Shown here one piece after another: positions 34,192-42,439 of a DNA stretch of 64,000 nt. Under the pieces are notes generated by a model, which made no database searches, had not been told where the DNA came from, and saw only the letters and a list, made by a program, of their open reading frames with translations. The stretch's first letter is position 1. Each line of letters begins with the position of its first letter. A program made the translations under genes and the position numbers. Source of the stretch: Streptomyces kurssanovii (lineage in GTDB: Bacteria > Actinomycetota > Actinomycetes > Streptomycetales > Streptomycetaceae); NCBI RefSeq assembly GCF_014649695.1, contig NZ_BMTN01000007.1, forward strand, positions 1 through 64,000, given 5' to 3'.

Positions 34192-34240
34192 CGTGGGCCC
34201 GGACGGTTTCGAGCCGCCGACATCTGCTTTGTAAGTTCGC
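34192..34240 (-). repeat. tRNA 3'-half-like remnant of another tRNA
   Basis: Leftward reading gives CTTACAAAGCAGATGTCGG, then GCGGCTCGAAACCGTC and GGGCCCAC. The loop CTTACAA would be a TAC (Val-like) anticodon. The 5' half is missing. The repeat pair lies about 80 bp to the right, as for the remnant at 31049. Confidence 0.45.
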
Positions 34241-34318
34241 CCAGGTGTCTGTTGCCGCTGGTCCTTCCAGCGCTCCCTGCTCTGGGGGAAGACGTGCAGG
34301 ATGCTGCAGTCCGCGGCC

Positions 34319-34340
34319 GTTGATGTCAGCTAGATGTCAG
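34319..34340. repeat. Paired GATGTCA motif, copy 4
   Basis: GTTGATGTCA and GATGTCAG with GTCA cores 11 bp apart, shorter than the other copies. Confidence 0.5.
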
Positions 34341-34487
34341 TCCGTGGCCCCGTTCCGCTACGGTCGCCGGTAGGCAGACGCCTCTACTGCTCACTGCGTG
34401 TGAGCCAGGTGGGTCCGTGGCTGGTAGCTAATCCGCCTCCTGAGGCTTCAGGTTGCCGTGCGCCCTGGGGGGCAACTGGCCCGACTG

Positions 34488-35081
34488 CTAGGGGGCGTCA
34501 TCCGGTGCGAAGTCCGGGTCGCGGTCCTCGAATGCCTCACGCTCCAGGCGCTCGTACCGTCGCCGCTCCTCTTCGCGCCGACGGACATACGTCCGCTGGG
34601 ACTCTTGTACCTGTGAGCTGAACGGAGGGATATCTTCCTCCTGCCTGATGTACTCCAACAGAACCGTGATCATGTCTTCCACCATGAAGCGCATCCAGCG
34701 CACGCGTAGGGCGTGGCGAGGGCCGCCGTACCGGTATGCCTTGGCGAGGTCGAGTGGGACCTGGATGCGGCCAGGGAGAGCCTTGCCAGGAATCCTGGCC
34801 ATCGAAAGTGAAGCTCTCCTGAGCCGGTCAAGGGCTTCGCGTTCCCAAGGGTCATCAGTTGGTGTCTCGCTGGGCACAACAACGGTCTCCAGGAACTGCT
34901 GGAGTTGCATCAACTCGGACAGAGCCTCTTCTGCCGCCAGGCGACCAATCTCGTATCGGCGCGCCTCCTTGGCGTCCTGCGACTGCCGGCGAAGGGTCAC
35001 CCACGCGGTTCCGGTCGATGCTGCCGCGCCCACCACGGCCCCACCGAAGCCCACAAGGGCCGTCACTATGTCTGGGTTCAC
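34488..35081 (-). CDS. Single-TM protein with coiled-coil domain, unknown
   Basis: I take the GTG at 35081 (VNPDIVTAL) as start, giving 197 residues. A membrane segment of about 20 residues (ALVGFGGAVVGAAASTGTAWV) is followed by a charged helical domain (ARRYEIGRLAAEEALSEL) and a glutamate/arginine-rich tail ending in FAPDDAP. Such small membrane proteins are common on Streptomyces mobile elements. It lies 28 bp after the next leftward gene and is probably cotranscribed. Confidence 0.6.
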   Translation of the reverse strand: MNPDIVTALVGFGGAVVGAAASTGTAWVTLRRQSQDAKEARRYEIGRLAAEEALSELMQLQQFLETVVVPSETPTDDPWEREALDRLRRASLSMARIPGKALPGRIQVPLDLAKAYRYGGPRHALRVRWMRFMVEDMITVLLEYIRQEEDIPPFSSQVQESQRTYVRRREEERRRYERLEREAFEDRDPDFAPDDAP

Positions 35082-35109
35082 AACCTCATCTTCCCTTGGG
35101 CTGTGCCCC

Positions 35110-35412
35110 TCAACTCTCCCAAGTGCGAATCTCGATGCCGTCGAGGTGGGCCTTGGCCGTAGCCACCGTGTGACCGGTGTCAACGAGGGCTGAGTTGACG
35201 GCCTCCCGGGCCTTGCCCTGCGCCGCGATCTCATCGGAGGCCCGGATCACGATGCGGATCACGATGGTGCCCCTATCATCACGGATCCAGAACAGCTCAC
35301 CTTCGGCGCCACGAGGGTCGTACTTGGCGAGCGCCTCGTTGAAGTCACTCAGGTAGTCCTTGGACGGCTCATCGATGAAGTGGACGGGCACTGTCGCGAG
35401 GTAGTTGGTCAT
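35110..35412 (-). CDS. Small unknown protein
   Basis: The 100-residue protein starts at the ATG at 35412, preceded by GGAGAGG, and begins MTNYLATVPVHFIDEP. It has a beta-rich centre (GELFWIRDDRGTIVIRIVIRA) and a helix (AREAVNSALVDTG). No domain is recognised. It is the first gene of a two-gene leftward unit with the membrane protein ending at 34488. Confidence 0.55.
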   Translation of the reverse strand: MTNYLATVPVHFIDEPSKDYLSDFNEALAKYDPRGAEGELFWIRDDRGTIVIRIVIRASDEIAAQGKAREAVNSALVDTGHTVATAKAHLDGIEIRTWES

Positions 35413-35618
35413 GGCGCCAACGTACCTCTCCGCAGGCCGCTTTGGGCGCGCCACTGTACGAACGACCTTGACGCCCTGGGCCGCGAGTGCTCGGCCCTGC
35501 CTGGGTCGAAGGCGGTCGGGAAGTCACAGCCGCCCGCTTGCGGCGAGCGACAGGTTTCCGTGCCGAACTCATCCGCCGGCATGGGCCGGAGCCAAGGCAA
35601 CAGGTGCTTGACCTTGGC

Positions 35619-36020
35619 ATGGACGAGCTCCAAGAATCCGAAGCGCACCCCGACCTTGAGCTCCTGCCAGAGGACGTCCGGCTGGTCCTGGTCGCCTACG
35701 CGTGCTCCATGGACCAAGGCGTGATGCGCGCCGAGTGGGGATCCGCGGAGCTACGTCGGGAGGATCGGTACCTAATCTGGCACCACCACGAGCCGCTACC
35801 TCTCGATGGTCGATTGACCACCGCCTTGCAAGTTCGATCACCCTGCGGCGCGGTCCGCCGAAACGGGGCTCGGTGGTCGCTCTACGATCCGGCTGCGACC
35901 GCTTCCGTGCGTCTTCGTTTGCCGCCGTTGATGTCAGCTGGTGATGTCAGCCCGACGATCTATGCGCTGATGGACAACTCCCATGCCCCCGCTGGCGCGC
36001 TTGAGCTCTCAGTTCCTTGA
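35619..36020 (+). CDS. Possible hypothetical protein, 3' end probably scrambled
   Basis: The first 65 residues (MDELQESEAHPDLELLPEDV and following) look protein-like. The remainder runs through the paired repeat at 35927 and antisense to the GIY-YIG-like gene, so the native C-terminus is likely lost. Low confidence. Confidence 0.22.
   Translation: MDELQESEAHPDLELLPEDVRLVLVAYACSMDQGVMRAEWGSAELRREDRYLIWHHHEPLPLDGRLTTALQVRSPCGAVRRNGARWSLYDPAATASVRLRLPPLMSAGDVSPTIYALMDNSHAPAGALELSVP
35927..35950. repeat. Paired GATGTCA motif, copy 5
   Basis: GTTGATGTCA and GATGTCAG with GTCA cores 13 bp apart. It supplies the stop codon (35947-35949) of the leftward GIY-YIG-like gene, as copy 2 does for the cold-shock-like gene. 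Confidence 0.55.
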
Positions 36021-36429
36021 GGCGGCCGTGGAACGCCTTGTGGTGGTTCTGATCCAGGTTCAGCGGCAGGTCGAGTTGAGAGATGAGCTCCGACTCCATG
36101 GTCCATGGCTCGTCATGCTCGATCCAGCACACTCGGGCGTTCTCCGCCATCCACTGGCGGAGGGTGGCTTGCCCGGCCTTGCCGAAGGTCATGCGCTTTT
36201 CGCTGCCCACGCGGCGCAGCTCGAGTCCGAGTAGGCAGCCGAGAGTGAGCCGCAGCATCGAGCCGGCCGCGTTGCCCCGATAGTGCTACCGCACGCGCTT
36301 GCGCAGGTTCTGCGTGCTCGTCCGGTTCGCCATGTGCCGCAGGGCTATGCCGACGTAGAGCAGGCGTCCGGCGTCCAGGTCCGGGTGGGGTGGCTGCTCG
36401 AAGTGCCACCCGTAGGCGATGTCAGGCAT
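35947..36429 (-). pseudogene. GIY-YIG nuclease-like gene interrupted by an amber codon
   Basis: One continuous leftward frame from the ATG at 36429 encodes MPDIAYGWHF, then GRLLYVGIAL (a GIY-YIG-type strand), RTSTQNLRKRVR, then TAG at 36286-36288, then HYRGNAAGSMLRLTLGCLLG and FGKAGQATLRQWMAEN. The text on both sides of the stop reads as one protein of about 160 codons, so a single nonsense change is the likely defect. The interrupted codon was probably aromatic (VR-Y-HYRGNA). The final residues run into the paired repeat. The family call rests on remembered GIY-YIG patterns. Confidence 0.6.
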
Positions 36430-36433
36430 GAAC

Positions 36434-39400
36434 TCAATCTATTAGACCTCTCTCCATCAGGGTGTTGCGGAGCCGCCGGTAATTAGCAGTATCAACAAGT
36501 GAAGTAGCAGAGAGCAGTGAACTTCTGGCGTACGCGGCAACCTCTCTCCGGTCCCACTCTTCCTCAAGACCTCTAATAAGTGAATCGAGTATGGCCAAAG
36601 TCTGTTCTGACTGTCCCTGATCTGCAGCTCTCTCAGCCACAGACTGCGACAAATCGATCTTCCCGCGCGTGGCACTCAGGGTGCTTAGCATGAGGCTATT
36701 CCATGTGTCGTCGGCGATAATCTTCACTTCGGCCATCCAGCCAAAGCCGAAAAGCTCGCGCGGATGTTCCTTTAGGGCTAGCCTCCAGAACTCTGCAGCC
36801 GTCCCCGCATACTCTACTGGCACGTTTTCGCCTCTCAGGGCAAGCCCAAGCGCTTTGCCTGCCTCGGAGATCTTGCCTGCAGTTTCAGAGAGGAAGCCGA
36901 GATTTTCACTCGGGGCATAACCCTGAACTTTCCATAGCATTGCAATCATGCAATGGGTGAGGGAATTCTGCACTCCTCTACGGACAGAATCCCTGACGAA
37001 ACCCCGGTAATTCTCAAGAAGCCATCCGTAGGGTTGCCCCCACTGCAAGGCTAGATCGACAGCTGTCTGCTCCATTGCCGGAGGCGCTTCGTCACCGAAC
37101 AGTTTCGGTGCGATGGCCTCAAGCCAAGCGGGAGAAATGTATGCGATGAATCTCGCTTTGGGTGCGATAATTGCCCGAGCCTCGGCACCGTCCCGGCCCG
37201 TTAGCATCAGCAGTGAGTCGATGATACGCAAACCTTCTGGACGTACATTGCCCTCTTTGTGCTCCAACGAAATGACGGAGAAGACAGCCTCCAAGGCCCG
37301 CGTGAATGGCCTATTGATCGCCGTCTCCAGGTAATCAACTGAGCCTGAGATGATGCCGGAAGTTTCTGATCTGTCCTCGACTTCACTCGCAAGGACGGAC
37401 CAGACATATTCATCTCGCCCCCCAAAACCTATACTCGATTGCGCAAGCGCCTTAATAAGAGATATGCCGGCGTGTTCCGTCGGCCGCCATGTAGGGTCGT
37501 AGTCGAAATCATCCTTTCCCAAAACCACCACTGGCCAGGGGTGAGTACGAGTCAACTCGATCAGATCAACCGCCTTGCCGGCAGCCTCCGTTCCTATCGC
37601 GGAAGCACCACTGGCCAAGCCCTGCATATAATGAGCTATGTATGTGGGGTGGCGAAGCTGGCTGGCAATGACCACTGGATCTCGCGCCCACTCTTCGCAA
37701 TTGGACGACACGGTCATTTCCAGGGCTCTTCCGAGCTCGCGTGCGCTTACCAGCCACTCGGCCTCGCTGGGTGACCAGTTGGCAATCCACTGCGCCGCTT
37801 CGTGAGGTGACATGGCGCTCAGTTCTTCGCTGGTTATCGGGCTTCTGCCATATCCAAATGTTGCCCGAATGGGCTCTCTACGCTTAGCCGGTGGCCCATA
37901 GGCGCCTGAGATCACCGCCACCGCAGTTGCCCATGGTGCGCACACTTCGGCAGGAAGGAAGGCGCTCCAGCGGTAAGCTCGACGCCATTCGTCAATTACA
38001 TTTCGCTCGGCCAGGGCCGTACCGAGCGCTTGCAGCTCAGGTGGAGGACCTAGCGAGGTCCGCCATGCGGAGACGTATGAGTCTTCTGGGCATGCATCAA
38101 CTACTCGTTGAATCAATACATCATCATCTGCGAGTGGATCACGTTTCGCGATGGCAGACGTCAGTTCTTGAGTAATCGATTCAATTTCAGCATCTTGCGA
38201 ATTCGCCAGAATGAAGGCCCTGGCTCGCTCTCGAACGGAATCGGGAAGCGGGCTAACCGACGCCAGCAGATCGCCGGGTGCACATGTTTCCGCCAGAGTA
38301 TTGAGGCAGGAGGCCATCCCACCCAACAATGTTGGAAGGACCCCGCGCTCGCTCTCATCTGCGGCATACTCGCCCAAAGATGCGTTTTGCATTACGAAGA
38401 GCGCGTAATTGAGTTCCTCTTCTGGGACATCAGATATTCGGTACGCAAGAATCTTTACGCGCCTGAGTCCATTATTCTGGGTTACCTCCGAACAGTAGGC
38501 ACTCATGAAGTTCTTGACGTATACCTGAGAGTGCTCCCAGTTTCGGTGATTCAATGCAATATTAGCAACGGACTCTATGAACGCCTCTGCGTCGGGGTGC
38601 TTTTCGCAGGCGCTCACGGCGAATGCGGATATAGCTGGTGATCGCGGGTGCTTTTTCAGGCATAGTCTAAGAGTTGAGTGGCCGTGCTTTCCGATGTCAA
38701 GAGCTGCTCGTGCGGGATACCATGAGGCCGACTCGGTGTGGATGAATTTCTTAGCTATTCTTTCGATAATGCCTCCCAATTCAGGGGCGTAATCCTCCTT
38801 GAGCTTGTCAACCGCAGAGAACATTGGCCACCCTTGGTGATCTACGGGCGGATCCAGTAGTTGCGTCTCCACAAGAAGGTCAAGCCATGCCAGGTGATCG
38901 AGTTCTCCCATAAACCTACGAAGATGGTAGGGGCTTACTATCAACAACTTCAGCTTTTCAAGGTCTTGCGATGTTGGAGCCTGCAATCGCGCCAACTCGT
39001 CGAGTTCCGTAATGCGAATCTCGGGGGGTGTGAATAGTTGTCGTAGTATCGACACGCATTCGCGCCATAGAGCCCTGGCTGCTCCGATCGCTATCCCCTT
39101 GTGCACACCCCTATCTAGGCGACTCAGAATCCGCTGATAAGACGTGATCGGTGCTACGTCCCCAGCGGTAAGCGGCTCTGTACCAGTGCGGTTTACGATT
39201 ACCGCAATCAGTCGTCGCTGATGTACGGCGTCCTGTTTATGGAAAACGTCGAGAGCGTCAACCGTAGTGAAAAGACGCTGCATTGCACCTTCTCTATCTT
39301 CGGCAGTAAGGTCAGCGGTGGCCTCAAGTCGTTGTTTGGCCTCGACGACTTCGCGGGACAGAGTCTTCCATTCCCCGCCGGTACTAGCCGAGTTCTGCGA

Positions 39401-39589
39401 AGAAGGAATTGCCTTCATCGCTTCTCTCAGGGCATACGCAATAAGGGATCCGTGCTCTGGTATGGAGTCGTCGGCAAGAGCTACCAGAGCTTGGGTCGAT
39501 CGTAGGAAGCTAACTGCTCGCTTCCCGTCGTCGTTCAGCTCATCAACGAGGTGGGACAGCAGCGTCTCGTCCAGCTCCGGGGTCTCCAT
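36434..39589 (-). CDS. Very large helical protein of unknown function
   Basis: The 1051-residue protein starts at the ATG at 39589 after AAAGGGA; a GTG 15 bp upstream is less likely. It is alpha-helical throughout with no P-loop, nuclease or membrane motif that I can find. A central part (about 215-340), with HLAWLDLLVETQLLDPPVDH and later SWYPARAALDIGKHGH, resembles HEAT-like scaffolds found behind the NTPase of STAND-type defence proteins, here without an NTPase. AT-richer than the core. It begins 5 bp after the end of, and may be coupled to, the GIY-YIG-like gene downstream. Confidence 0.6.
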   Translation of the reverse strand: METPELDETLLSHLVDELNDDGKRAVSFLRSTQALVALADDSIPEHGSLIAYALREAMKAIPSSQNSASTGGEWKTLSREVVEAKQRLEATADLTAEDREGAMQRLFTTVDALDVFHKQDAVHQRRLIAVIVNRTGTEPLTAGDVAPITSYQRILSRLDRGVHKGIAIGAARALWRECVSILRQLFTPPEIRITELDELARLQAPTSQDLEKLKLLIVSPYHLRRFMGELDHLAWLDLLVETQLLDPPVDHQGWPMFSAVDKLKEDYAPELGGIIERIAKKFIHTESASWYPARAALDIGKHGHSTLRLCLKKHPRSPAISAFAVSACEKHPDAEAFIESVANIALNHRNWEHSQVYVKNFMSAYCSEVTQNNGLRRVKILAYRISDVPEEELNYALFVMQNASLGEYAADESERGVLPTLLGGMASCLNTLAETCAPGDLLASVSPLPDSVRERARAFILANSQDAEIESITQELTSAIAKRDPLADDDVLIQRVVDACPEDSYVSAWRTSLGPPPELQALGTALAERNVIDEWRRAYRWSAFLPAEVCAPWATAVAVISGAYGPPAKRREPIRATFGYGRSPITSEELSAMSPHEAAQWIANWSPSEAEWLVSARELGRALEMTVSSNCEEWARDPVVIASQLRHPTYIAHYMQGLASGASAIGTEAAGKAVDLIELTRTHPWPVVVLGKDDFDYDPTWRPTEHAGISLIKALAQSSIGFGGRDEYVWSVLASEVEDRSETSGIISGSVDYLETAINRPFTRALEAVFSVISLEHKEGNVRPEGLRIIDSLLMLTGRDGAEARAIIAPKARFIAYISPAWLEAIAPKLFGDEAPPAMEQTAVDLALQWGQPYGWLLENYRGFVRDSVRRGVQNSLTHCMIAMLWKVQGYAPSENLGFLSETAGKISEAGKALGLALRGENVPVEYAGTAAEFWRLALKEHPRELFGFGWMAEVKIIADDTWNSLMLSTLSATRGKIDLSQSVAERAADQGQSEQTLAILDSLIRGLEEEWDRREVAAYARSSLLSATSLVDTANYRRLRNTLMERGLID

Positions 39590-40056
39590 ATTCCCTTTTA
39601 GCACATCGCTGCAATCTGCAACACCTCGTTGAACAGGAGGCTGAGCTACGTAGGTCGGCGGAACGGCTTTGGGCTGGAGCTGCTTTGGCGCGAGTGATCA
39701 TGGCCCCGTAAGCTTCCGGCGAGTCGGTCAGTCTGTGGACCTGCCCCGGCCACCCCCGCGATGCTGAACTGGGCAAGTAGGCACGGGGGCCGGCTCTGTC
39801 TTGAGAGGTCAAGCCTCAGGAGCGACTACGGATCACCACATGCCGACCCGCCCAAAGACGCTCGGCCATGAGACACCGCCGAGCGTCTTACGGCGCCATT
39901 AGGAGCGCAGGCCCGGCCGGGGGCGGGGCCGCGCGCGGGGAGCGGAGCGAGCCGCCTTGAACCAGTAGAGAAAGTTTGAATCACGCTCGGGGCGCTCGGT
40001 GATCACTGACGCTCATGCACCCGGTCACAGCTGTCCCGTGGTGTAGAACCCTGGGT
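39590..40056. other. Divergent intergenic region with a long hairpin
   Basis: The region separates the large helical protein gene from the DUF5753 regulator. It includes perfect 12-bp arms at 39855-39866 and 39878-39889 (AAGACGCTCGGC and complement, 11-nt loop) and a GC-rich run near 39900-39955. A weak palindrome GTGATCAC lies near 40000. Confidence 0.4.
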
Positions 40057-40884
40057 ATGGGGAGTGAGCGGCGGGAGCGGATGAAGGCGCTTGGTGTGCG
40101 TCTTCGGGGGCTGCGTACTGAGGCCGGCCTGACAGGTGCCGTGCTGGCACAACGGGCTGGTGTGGGGCAGCCGACCGTTTCCAAGGTTGAGACCGGGCGC
40201 ATGGTGCCGAGTCCTGACGTGCTGGATCGGCTCTCGCGTGCCCTCGGCCTCGACGACTCGACCGTGCGTGAGGTGCGTGACCTCCTGGTGGCCGTGGAGG
40301 CTGCCGCGGACTCCGGTCCGGCATCCGGTGATGAAGCGCCCGCCGGGGCTGTCCTCGATGAAGCGGTGCGGTCTGCTCGGCTGGTGCGGTCGTTCCAGTG
40401 CGTTGTTCTGCCGGCCATGCTCCAGAGTGCGGAGTACGCCCGGCACGTCTTCGAGAGTGCGCCGAACTCGACTCCTGAGGCGGTCGGTCGAGCTGTTGCC
40501 GCCCGTGTGGAGCGGCAGCGTGTGCTGTACGAACCGGGGCGTGAGTCGGTGTTCGTGCTGACGGAGGCCGTGTTGCGGACCTGGGCGGGAAGTCCGGCGC
40601 TGATGCTTGCCCAGCTCGACCGGGTGCTGGCCGTCGAGAGTTTGAGCACGGTACGGCTCGGGGTCATCCCTTGGCGCCGGCCGGTGCCGCTTCTGCCTCG
40701 TCACGGGTTCACGCTGTGCGACCAACGGGCGCTCGTCGTCGAGGCGTTCACCGGTGAGCGGGTGTCGGTCGACTCTACTGAGGTGGCCGCGTACGAGGAG
40801 GCGTTCGGCCGTTTCGAGCGGGCGGCCGTTTCGAGCGGGCGGCCGTCTTCGGTGACGAGGTGCGAGAGCTGCTGTTGCGGGTGA
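40057..40884 (+). pseudogene. XRE-family regulator with DUF5753, frameshifted at its 3' end
   Basis: The ATG at 40057 opens with an HTH_XRE domain (LGVRLRGLRTEAGLTGAVLA, then VGQPTVSKVETGRMVP) and continues as DUF5753 (FQCVVLPAMLQSAEYARHVF, then LDRVLAVESLSTVRLGVIPW). The 17-bp unit CGTTTCGAGCGGGCGGC occurs twice in tandem at 40810-40843. Removing one copy restores a frame ending VFGDEVRELLLRVMKEFREL with a stop at 40923-40925, the expected family C-terminus. As present, the last 18 or so residues are aberrant. The start appears leaderless. Confidence 0.8.
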
Positions 40885-40923
40885 TGAAGGAGTTCCGCGA
40901 GTTGGGAGACACCGTCACCCCTT

Positions 40924-40940
40924 AGAGGAATAATTCCTCT
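40924..40940. promoter_or_regulatory. Palindrome AGAGGAATAATTCCTCT
   Basis: Perfect 7-bp arms around TAA. It overlaps the ancestral stop of the DUF5753 regulator and precedes the anti-sigma-like gene, so it may be an operator for that regulator. Confidence 0.4.
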
Positions 40941-40988
40941 GCATGCCTGGCTTGTTGGTCACGCATGGGAGTGCTCTGCCGCTGGGCT

Positions 40989-41004
40989 GTCTAGACCCCT
41001 AGAC
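40989..41004. promoter_or_regulatory. Operator-like palindrome GTCTAG-N4-CTAGAC, first copy
   Basis: GTCTAGACCCCTAGAC lies 18 bp before the anti-sigma-like start. A matching site occurs before the HTH gene at 41545. The shape suits a GntR-type or XRE-type dimer. Confidence 0.55.
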
Positions 41005-41022
41005 GCAGACAAGGAGCTTGCC

Positions 41023-41412
41023 ATGCGTACAAAGTGGTGCCGCGCCTTCCCCGGCCTGGCCGAGCAAGTGGTCCAAGCCCGTCACTTCGTCGCCGCCATG
41101 ATTGCCGAGGAGGGTCCGGTCGATGACGCCGTCCTGGTCGTCAGTGAGCTGGCGACCAACGCCGTGCGGCACTCGCGAAGCGGTTCGGCCGACGGCTGGT
41201 TCCTCGTAATCGTCGGCTTCGGTGACGGCCTCGTGCGCATCGAGGTAGTCGACCAGGGCGGCGAACGCGTGCCGCACCTGTGCGACGTAACCAGCCAGGA
41301 AGAGGGCGGGCGCGGGCTACTTCTGATCGCGTCCTGTGCCAAGGACTGGGGTGTGAAGAACTGGCCCGACGGACGTTCCGTATGGGCGGAGCTGGCATGG
41401 GAGGGCGCGTGA
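41023..41412 (+). CDS. ATP-binding anti-sigma-factor-like kinase (HATPase_c)
   Basis: The 129-residue protein is a stand-alone HATPase domain of the SpoIIAB/RsbW type common in Streptomyces. The N box is VVSELATNAVRHS, the G1 region is IEVVDQGGERVP, and GGRGLLLIASCAKDWGV is the G2/F end. The ATG follows AAGGAG. Next to a DUF5753 regulator it is the usual Streptomyces pair. Probable partners are unlinked sigma or anti-anti-sigma factors. Confidence 0.85.
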   Translation: MRTKWCRAFPGLAEQVVQARHFVAAMIAEEGPVDDAVLVVSELATNAVRHSRSGSADGWFLVIVGFGDGLVRIEVVDQGGERVPHLCDVTSQEEGGRGLLLIASCAKDWGVKNWPDGRSVWAELAWEGA

Positions 41413-41544
41413 CCGCGCTCCTCTCGGCGATAGCCGACGGTTGCCTTGCAGGCGGTGGCGGGTGAGTCCTCGAGGTGTGCCCCGGCGGCGGTCCCGGTTC
41501 TTCGTGGTCGGCGGTCGTACGGGACGGCGCCTGCCGCCCATTCC

Positions 41545-41560
41545 GTCTAGGGCCCTAGAC
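41545..41560. promoter_or_regulatory. Operator-like palindrome GTCTAG-N4-CTAGAC, second copy
   Basis: GTCTAGGGCCCTAGAC is fully palindromic and lies 27 bp before the HTH gene start. Its arms equal those of the site at 40989. Confidence 0.6.
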
Positions 41561-41587
41561 TCCTGGGTACTTCTGGGAGGTGTGGTC

Positions 41588-42439
41588 ATGTCGGACGAGT
41601 TGCAGCGGATCATGGCGATCGATGATCCGTACATGCTCCTGCGCGAGGTCACGACGAGGTTGGCCGACGCGCAGCAGGAGGTGACCGAACTCGCCCGGCT
41701 TCGCCGCCGTGTGGTCCAAGAGCTTCATGCACAAGGACTGTCCTATGCGCAGATCGCCGAGAAGGCCGGTCTGAGCCGCGGGCGGATCCATCAGATCCGG
41801 CATACGGGGCCGGCACCCGAGGGGGCCTTCCTCGGTACGGGTGCCGTTACGGTCGTGACTCCGCTGCGGTGGGACGACGTGAAGAAGCGCCCGGTCGTCG
41901 CCATGGCCGACGTGAACTCCGGGAAGCGTCTGGAGGAGCTGGCGAAGACGTACGGGCTCAGCGTCGGCTCCGGCCACGTACTCGTGAGCGGTGAAGTCGA
42001 CCTCAACCGTGACGGACTGGTCGTCGTCTGCGGGCCGGGCATGTCCCAGGCCATGAGGGACCTGTACGCCCAGGACCCGATACTCGGCTGGGAGCATCCG
42101 GAGGGCGAGCCGTGGGCGCTGGTGGACCGGCGCACCGGTACGGCGTACCACGCGGGAGCAGACATCGAGCCGCGTCGCCCGCACGATGTGGGATACCTCG
42201 GCAGGCTGCCGCGCCCGGACGGCAACGGCTCGGTGCTCGCCATCGCCGGCATCCACACTGCGGGCTCCCTCGGTGTCGTCCACCTCCTCGCCTCGGACCT
42301 CGGCACGCTGTGGGGGCAGGTGGGGGAGCGGCACTTCTCCACGTTGGTGAGCGTCGACTACGACCCCGAGACCGACGAACCGCAATCCGTCGAACTGCTC
42401 TGTCCCCTCTACCTGCACGACGAGGAGGCGACGGCGTGA
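41588..42439 (+). CDS. HTH-domain protein with unknown C-terminal domain
   Basis: The 283-residue protein begins MSDELQRIMAIDDPYMLL and contains a sigma-70 region 4-like or XRE-like helix-turn-helix (GLSYAQIAEKAGLSRGRIHQI, residues about 56-76). The C-terminal 180 residues include VVVCGPGMSQAMRDLYAQDP and HTAGSLGVVHLLASDL, resembling a sugar- or nucleotide-binding sensor domain. A GGGAGG site precedes the ATG. The stop overlaps the PP2C start, so the two proteins are probably made together. Confidence 0.65.
   Translation: MSDELQRIMAIDDPYMLLREVTTRLADAQQEVTELARLRRRVVQELHAQGLSYAQIAEKAGLSRGRIHQIRHTGPAPEGAFLGTGAVTVVTPLRWDDVKKRPVVAMADVNSGKRLEELAKTYGLSVGSGHVLVSGEVDLNRDGLVVVCGPGMSQAMRDLYAQDPILGWEHPEGEPWALVDRRTGTAYHAGADIEPRRPHDVGYLGRLPRPDGNGSVLAIAGIHTAGSLGVVHLLASDLGTLWGQVGERHFSTLVSVDYDPETDEPQSVELLCPLYLHDEEATA

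Larger units (their letters stand above)
34056..34487. other. Gap with tRNA remnant and paired repeat
   Basis: The stretch holds a tRNA 3'-half-like remnant (34192-34240) and a paired GATGTCA motif (34319-34340). No coding region is supported. Confidence 0.4.

Noticed and set aside
30274-35950. CRISPR-like array from the repeated GATGTCA motif
   Set aside because: Copies are hundreds to thousands of bases apart with genes between them, have no regular spacers, and no cas genes are present.
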